From Opitutia bacterium UBA7876 (GTDB lineage Bacteria > Verrucomicrobiota > Verrucomicrobiia > Opitutales > Seribacteraceae): 7,491 nucleotides of DNA. Made by a program: the position numbers and the translations under genes. Within the stretch, counting starts at the first letter, position 1. Every line of letters starts with the position of its first letter. Location: the NCBI GenBank assembly GCA_002500665.1, contig DLRY01000094.1, positions 1-7,491 of the forward strand. Reading direction: 5' to 3'. Shown here in pieces: positions 7,000-7,491 of the stretch. The notes beneath the pieces were generated by a model that saw only the letters and a list, made by a program, of their open reading frames with translations, did no database searches and was not told the origin of the DNA.

Positions 7000-7491
7000 A
7001 TGATCAAGATTCGTTTGCAAAGACATGGTGCCAAGCATGCGCCTTTTTATCGCATGGTCGTGGCTCCTTCGACGTCGCCACGCGATGGCAAATTCATTGA
7101 GGTGCTAGGCACCTACGATCCTCAGGCTCACGCACGAGCTGAGGAGCTCAAGCTGAAGATGGATCGCATCGATCACTGGCTTGGCGTTGGAGCTCAGCCC
7201 ACGGATACGGCCAGGAGCCTGATTCGTCAAGGACGACTTAGTCCCGAGGAATGGCTGGAAAGGGCGGAGAAGATCTCTGAGGCCAAGCAGGCTAGGGCAA
7301 AGAAGAAGGCAAAAGCGGCTCCTGTTGCTGAGGAGGTATCGAGTGAGGAACCCTCCGTCGAAGAGGAATCTGCCGAAGAACCTGCCGCCGAAGAACCTGC
7401 CGCCGAGGAGGAATCCGCCGCTGAGGAAGAACCGGCTGCCGCCGAAGAACCTGCTGAGGAGGAATCTGCCGCTGAGGAAGAACCGGCTGCC
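7000..7491 (+). CDS. rpsP: 30S ribosomal protein S16 with long acidic C-terminal extension, truncated by window end
   Basis: The ATG at 7000 opens a frame that runs off the window (164 codons, no stop). Residues 1-90 are a clear S16: MIKIRLQRHGAKHAPFYRMV at the N-terminus, then DGKFIEVLGTYDP, MDRIDHWLGVGAQPTDTARSLI and a short helix near SPEEWLERAE. S16 binds 16S rRNA and is needed for 30S assembly. Most bacterial S16 proteins end at about 80-90 residues. Here a Lys/Arg/Ala-rich linker (about 91-108) leads into an acidic tail from 111 on, built only of Glu, Ala, Pro, Ser and Val, with 25 Glu among the 54 visible residues and no basic residue. The nearest upstream bases contain no Shine-Dalgarno site. 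rpsP commonly heads an operon with rimM, trmD and rplS, and those would lie beyond the window if present. Confidence 0.95.
   Translation, partial: MIKIRLQRHGAKHAPFYRMVVAPSTSPRDGKFIEVLGTYDPQAHARAEELKLKMDRIDHWLGVGAQPTDTARSLIRQGRLSPEEWLERAEKISEAKQARAKKKAKAAPVAEEVSSEEPSVEEESAEEPAAEEPAAEEESAAEEEPAAAEEPAEEESAAEEEPAA
7372..7491 (+). repeat. Tandem in-frame repeats encoding the acidic S16 tail
   Basis: Bases 7387-7440 (54 bp) and 7441-7491 (51 bp) are near-identical tandem copies. They encode AEEPAAEEESAAEEEPAA and the same unit with one Ala codon missing, and otherwise differ by a few synonymous changes. A 15-bp subunit, GCCGAAGAACCTGCC (AEEPA), occurs exactly at 7372-7386 and 7387-7401 and with one change at 7441-7455. 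The array may continue past the window. All length differences are multiples of three, so the frame is kept. Confidence 0.85.

Noticed and set aside
1..7491. Search by eye for CRISPR arrays, tRNA or rRNA genes, insertion sequence ends and phage or defence genes
   Set aside because: No regularly spaced repeats, cloverleaf-like segments, transposase motifs or terminal inverted repeats were seen. The region reads as ordinary chromosome with an efflux operon beside a ribosomal protein gene.

Overview
The window looks like chromosomal DNA of a Gram-negative (diderm) bacterium. Its largest unit encodes an inner-membrane pump, a periplasmic adaptor and an outer-membrane lipoprotein channel. Base composition is moderately GC-rich by eye. 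Shine-Dalgarno sites are absent or weak before most starts, including the ribosomal protein gene rpsP, and S16 carries a long acidic Glu/Ala/Pro tail. These traits would fit a group such as Verrucomicrobiota or another PVC/Bacteroidota-type lineage, but the window has no decisive taxonomic marker and that placement is a guess.

Layout: (1) 1-258, plus strand: the C-terminal end of a SAM-dependent methyltransferase, probably an ArsR-type regulator/methyltransferase fusion. It converges on the next operon, with a GC-rich hairpin at the junction. (2) 6741 down to 274, minus strand: a compact four-gene operon in the order TetR-family repressor, TolC/NodT-type outer-membrane lipoprotein, HlyD/AcrA-type adaptor, RND (AcrB-like) permease. 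The genes overlap by 1, 4 and 4 nt, so they are very probably co-transcribed and translationally coupled. (3) 6742-6999: a divergent intergenic region holding a probable repressor operator and promoter for the operon and a separate sigma70-like promoter for rpsP. (4) 7000-7491, plus strand: rpsP (30S ribosomal protein S16), cut by the window end inside a repeat-built acidic C-terminal extension.

How the genes work together: the permease, adaptor and channel form a complete tripartite efflux system across both membranes, powered by the proton gradient. The TetR protein is the likely local sensor. Its putative palindromic operator sits between the -35 and -10 elements of its own promoter, so ligand binding would release repression of the whole operon, including the repressor gene itself. 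The substrate cannot be read from the sequence.

I see no clear undescribed system. The points most worth a second look are a short palindrome-bearing in-frame insertion in the adaptor's lipoyl domain, a proton-relay substitution in the permease (Asn where AcrB has Lys940), a possibly leaderless autorepressed promoter, and the repeat-expanded acidic tail on S16. No tRNA, rRNA, CRISPR array or insertion sequence is visible.
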